Of a stretch of 7,471 nucleotides of DNA, positions 7,235-7,471 are shown piece by piece; the stretch's first letter is position 1, and each line of letters begins with the position of its first letter. The translations under genes and the position numbers were made by a program. The stretch spans positions 1 through 7,471 of the forward strand of contig SAAR01000169.1 in the NCBI GenBank assembly GCA_009916335.1, written 5' to 3'. Source of the DNA: Erysipelotrichia bacterium. GTDB taxonomy: Bacteria; Bacillota_I; Bacilli_A; Erysipelotrichales; Erysipelotrichaceae. The notes beneath the pieces are model-generated. The model ran no database searches. It worked only from the letters and a program-made list of their open reading frames with translations, and was not told the origin of the DNA.

Positions 7235-7471
7235 TTACAAAATATACCAATTTCCATCTTTAAAAAACAATTCTTTATTTAAAGCTCCCATTAAAATAAA
7301 ATTATCAGATTGATTATTTATATTTTCATGATTATGAGGTTTAAGTGTTAGTTTATTTTTTGATAATTTACTGATTTTGACAGTAAAACCATCTATAATG
7401 GTTTTTGAGTCGGGAAGTATTAATGTAATATCATTCTTCCCTGAGACAAAATATCTTGAGTAATCCTTAGT
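7235..7471 (-). CDS. C-terminal end of an unidentified beta-rich protein (runs off right edge)
   Basis: An open frame enters from the right edge and ends at the TAA at 7235, giving 78 codons of the C-terminus. The start lies outside the window. The segment is polar, rich in Asn, Lys and short beta strands: ITLILPDSKTIIDGFTVKIS (residues 15-34 of the visible part), then KLTLKPHNHENI, and the last residues FFKDGNWYIL. This layout (valine/leucine-rich strand plus Pro, a DGFTVKI strand, an Asn-rich turn and a terminal dG-x-W-Y-I) resembles the C-terminal beta domains of phage tail fibres or tailspikes and some beta-helix surface proteins. That is pattern memory, not a database match. It has no hydrophobic helices, so it is not Wzy or Wzx. 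It lies 21 bases before the glycosyltransferase and shares its AT-rich composition, so it is probably in the same operon. Confidence 0.6.
   Translation of the reverse strand, partial: TKDYSRYFVSGKNDITLILPDSKTIIDGFTVKISKLSKNKLTLKPHNHENINNQSDNFILMGALNKELFFKDGNWYIL

Noticed and set aside
7227..7240. ATG just upstream of the glycosyltransferase as an alternative start
   Set aside because: Its frame (ATG TGG AGG TTT GAG TGA) stops after five codons and is not in frame with the glycosyltransferase; the GTG with GGAGG is the only workable start.

Overview
The window looks like the 3' half of an enterobacterial capsule or O-antigen gene cluster, and the backbone order best fits the Klebsiella/Raoultella type of cps locus. 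All genes read leftwards, on the minus strand. In transcription order they are: the tail of an unidentified protein (right edge), a GT2 glycosyltransferase, a Wzx-type flippase, an FrhB-like iron-sulfur/flavin family protein, a polysaccharide pyruvyl transferase, gnd (6-phosphogluconate dehydrogenase), and the first 145 codons of rmlB (dTDP-glucose 4,6-dehydratase), which runs off the left edge. A complete gnd followed directly by rmlB is the Klebsiella-like arrangement as I recall it; in E. coli O-antigen loci the rml genes usually sit at the other end, next to galF. The genus assignment is an inference.

Two compositional zones are visible. From 1 to about 2055 (rmlB, gnd) the DNA is balanced in GC and the proteins are close to textbook enterobacterial sequences. 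From about 2181 to 7471 the DNA is strongly AT-rich and uses many AUA, AAA and AGA codons. This is the usual sign of a serotype-specific cassette exchanged by recombination around conserved flanks.

The cassette genes are tightly packed. The pyruvyl transferase, FrhB-like and flippase genes are joined by two ATGA stop/start overlaps (3311-3314 and 4651-4654), which suggests translational coupling. The glycosyltransferase would add a sugar to the lipid-linked repeat unit, the pyruvyl transferase would add an acidic pyruvate ketal from phosphoenolpyruvate, and the flippase would move the finished unit across the inner membrane. The role of the FrhB-like protein is unknown. The polymerase (wzy), initial transferase and export genes are not in the window and presumably lie beyond the right edge.

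gnd has its own promoter candidates, a leader hairpin, a strong Shine-Dalgarno sequence and an internal complement to it. A GC-rich hairpin follows gnd, and rmlB is preceded by a 212-base gap with a possible promoter. No gene-free stretch exceeds 300 bases. I see no tRNA, rRNA, CRISPR array, insertion sequence or attachment site.
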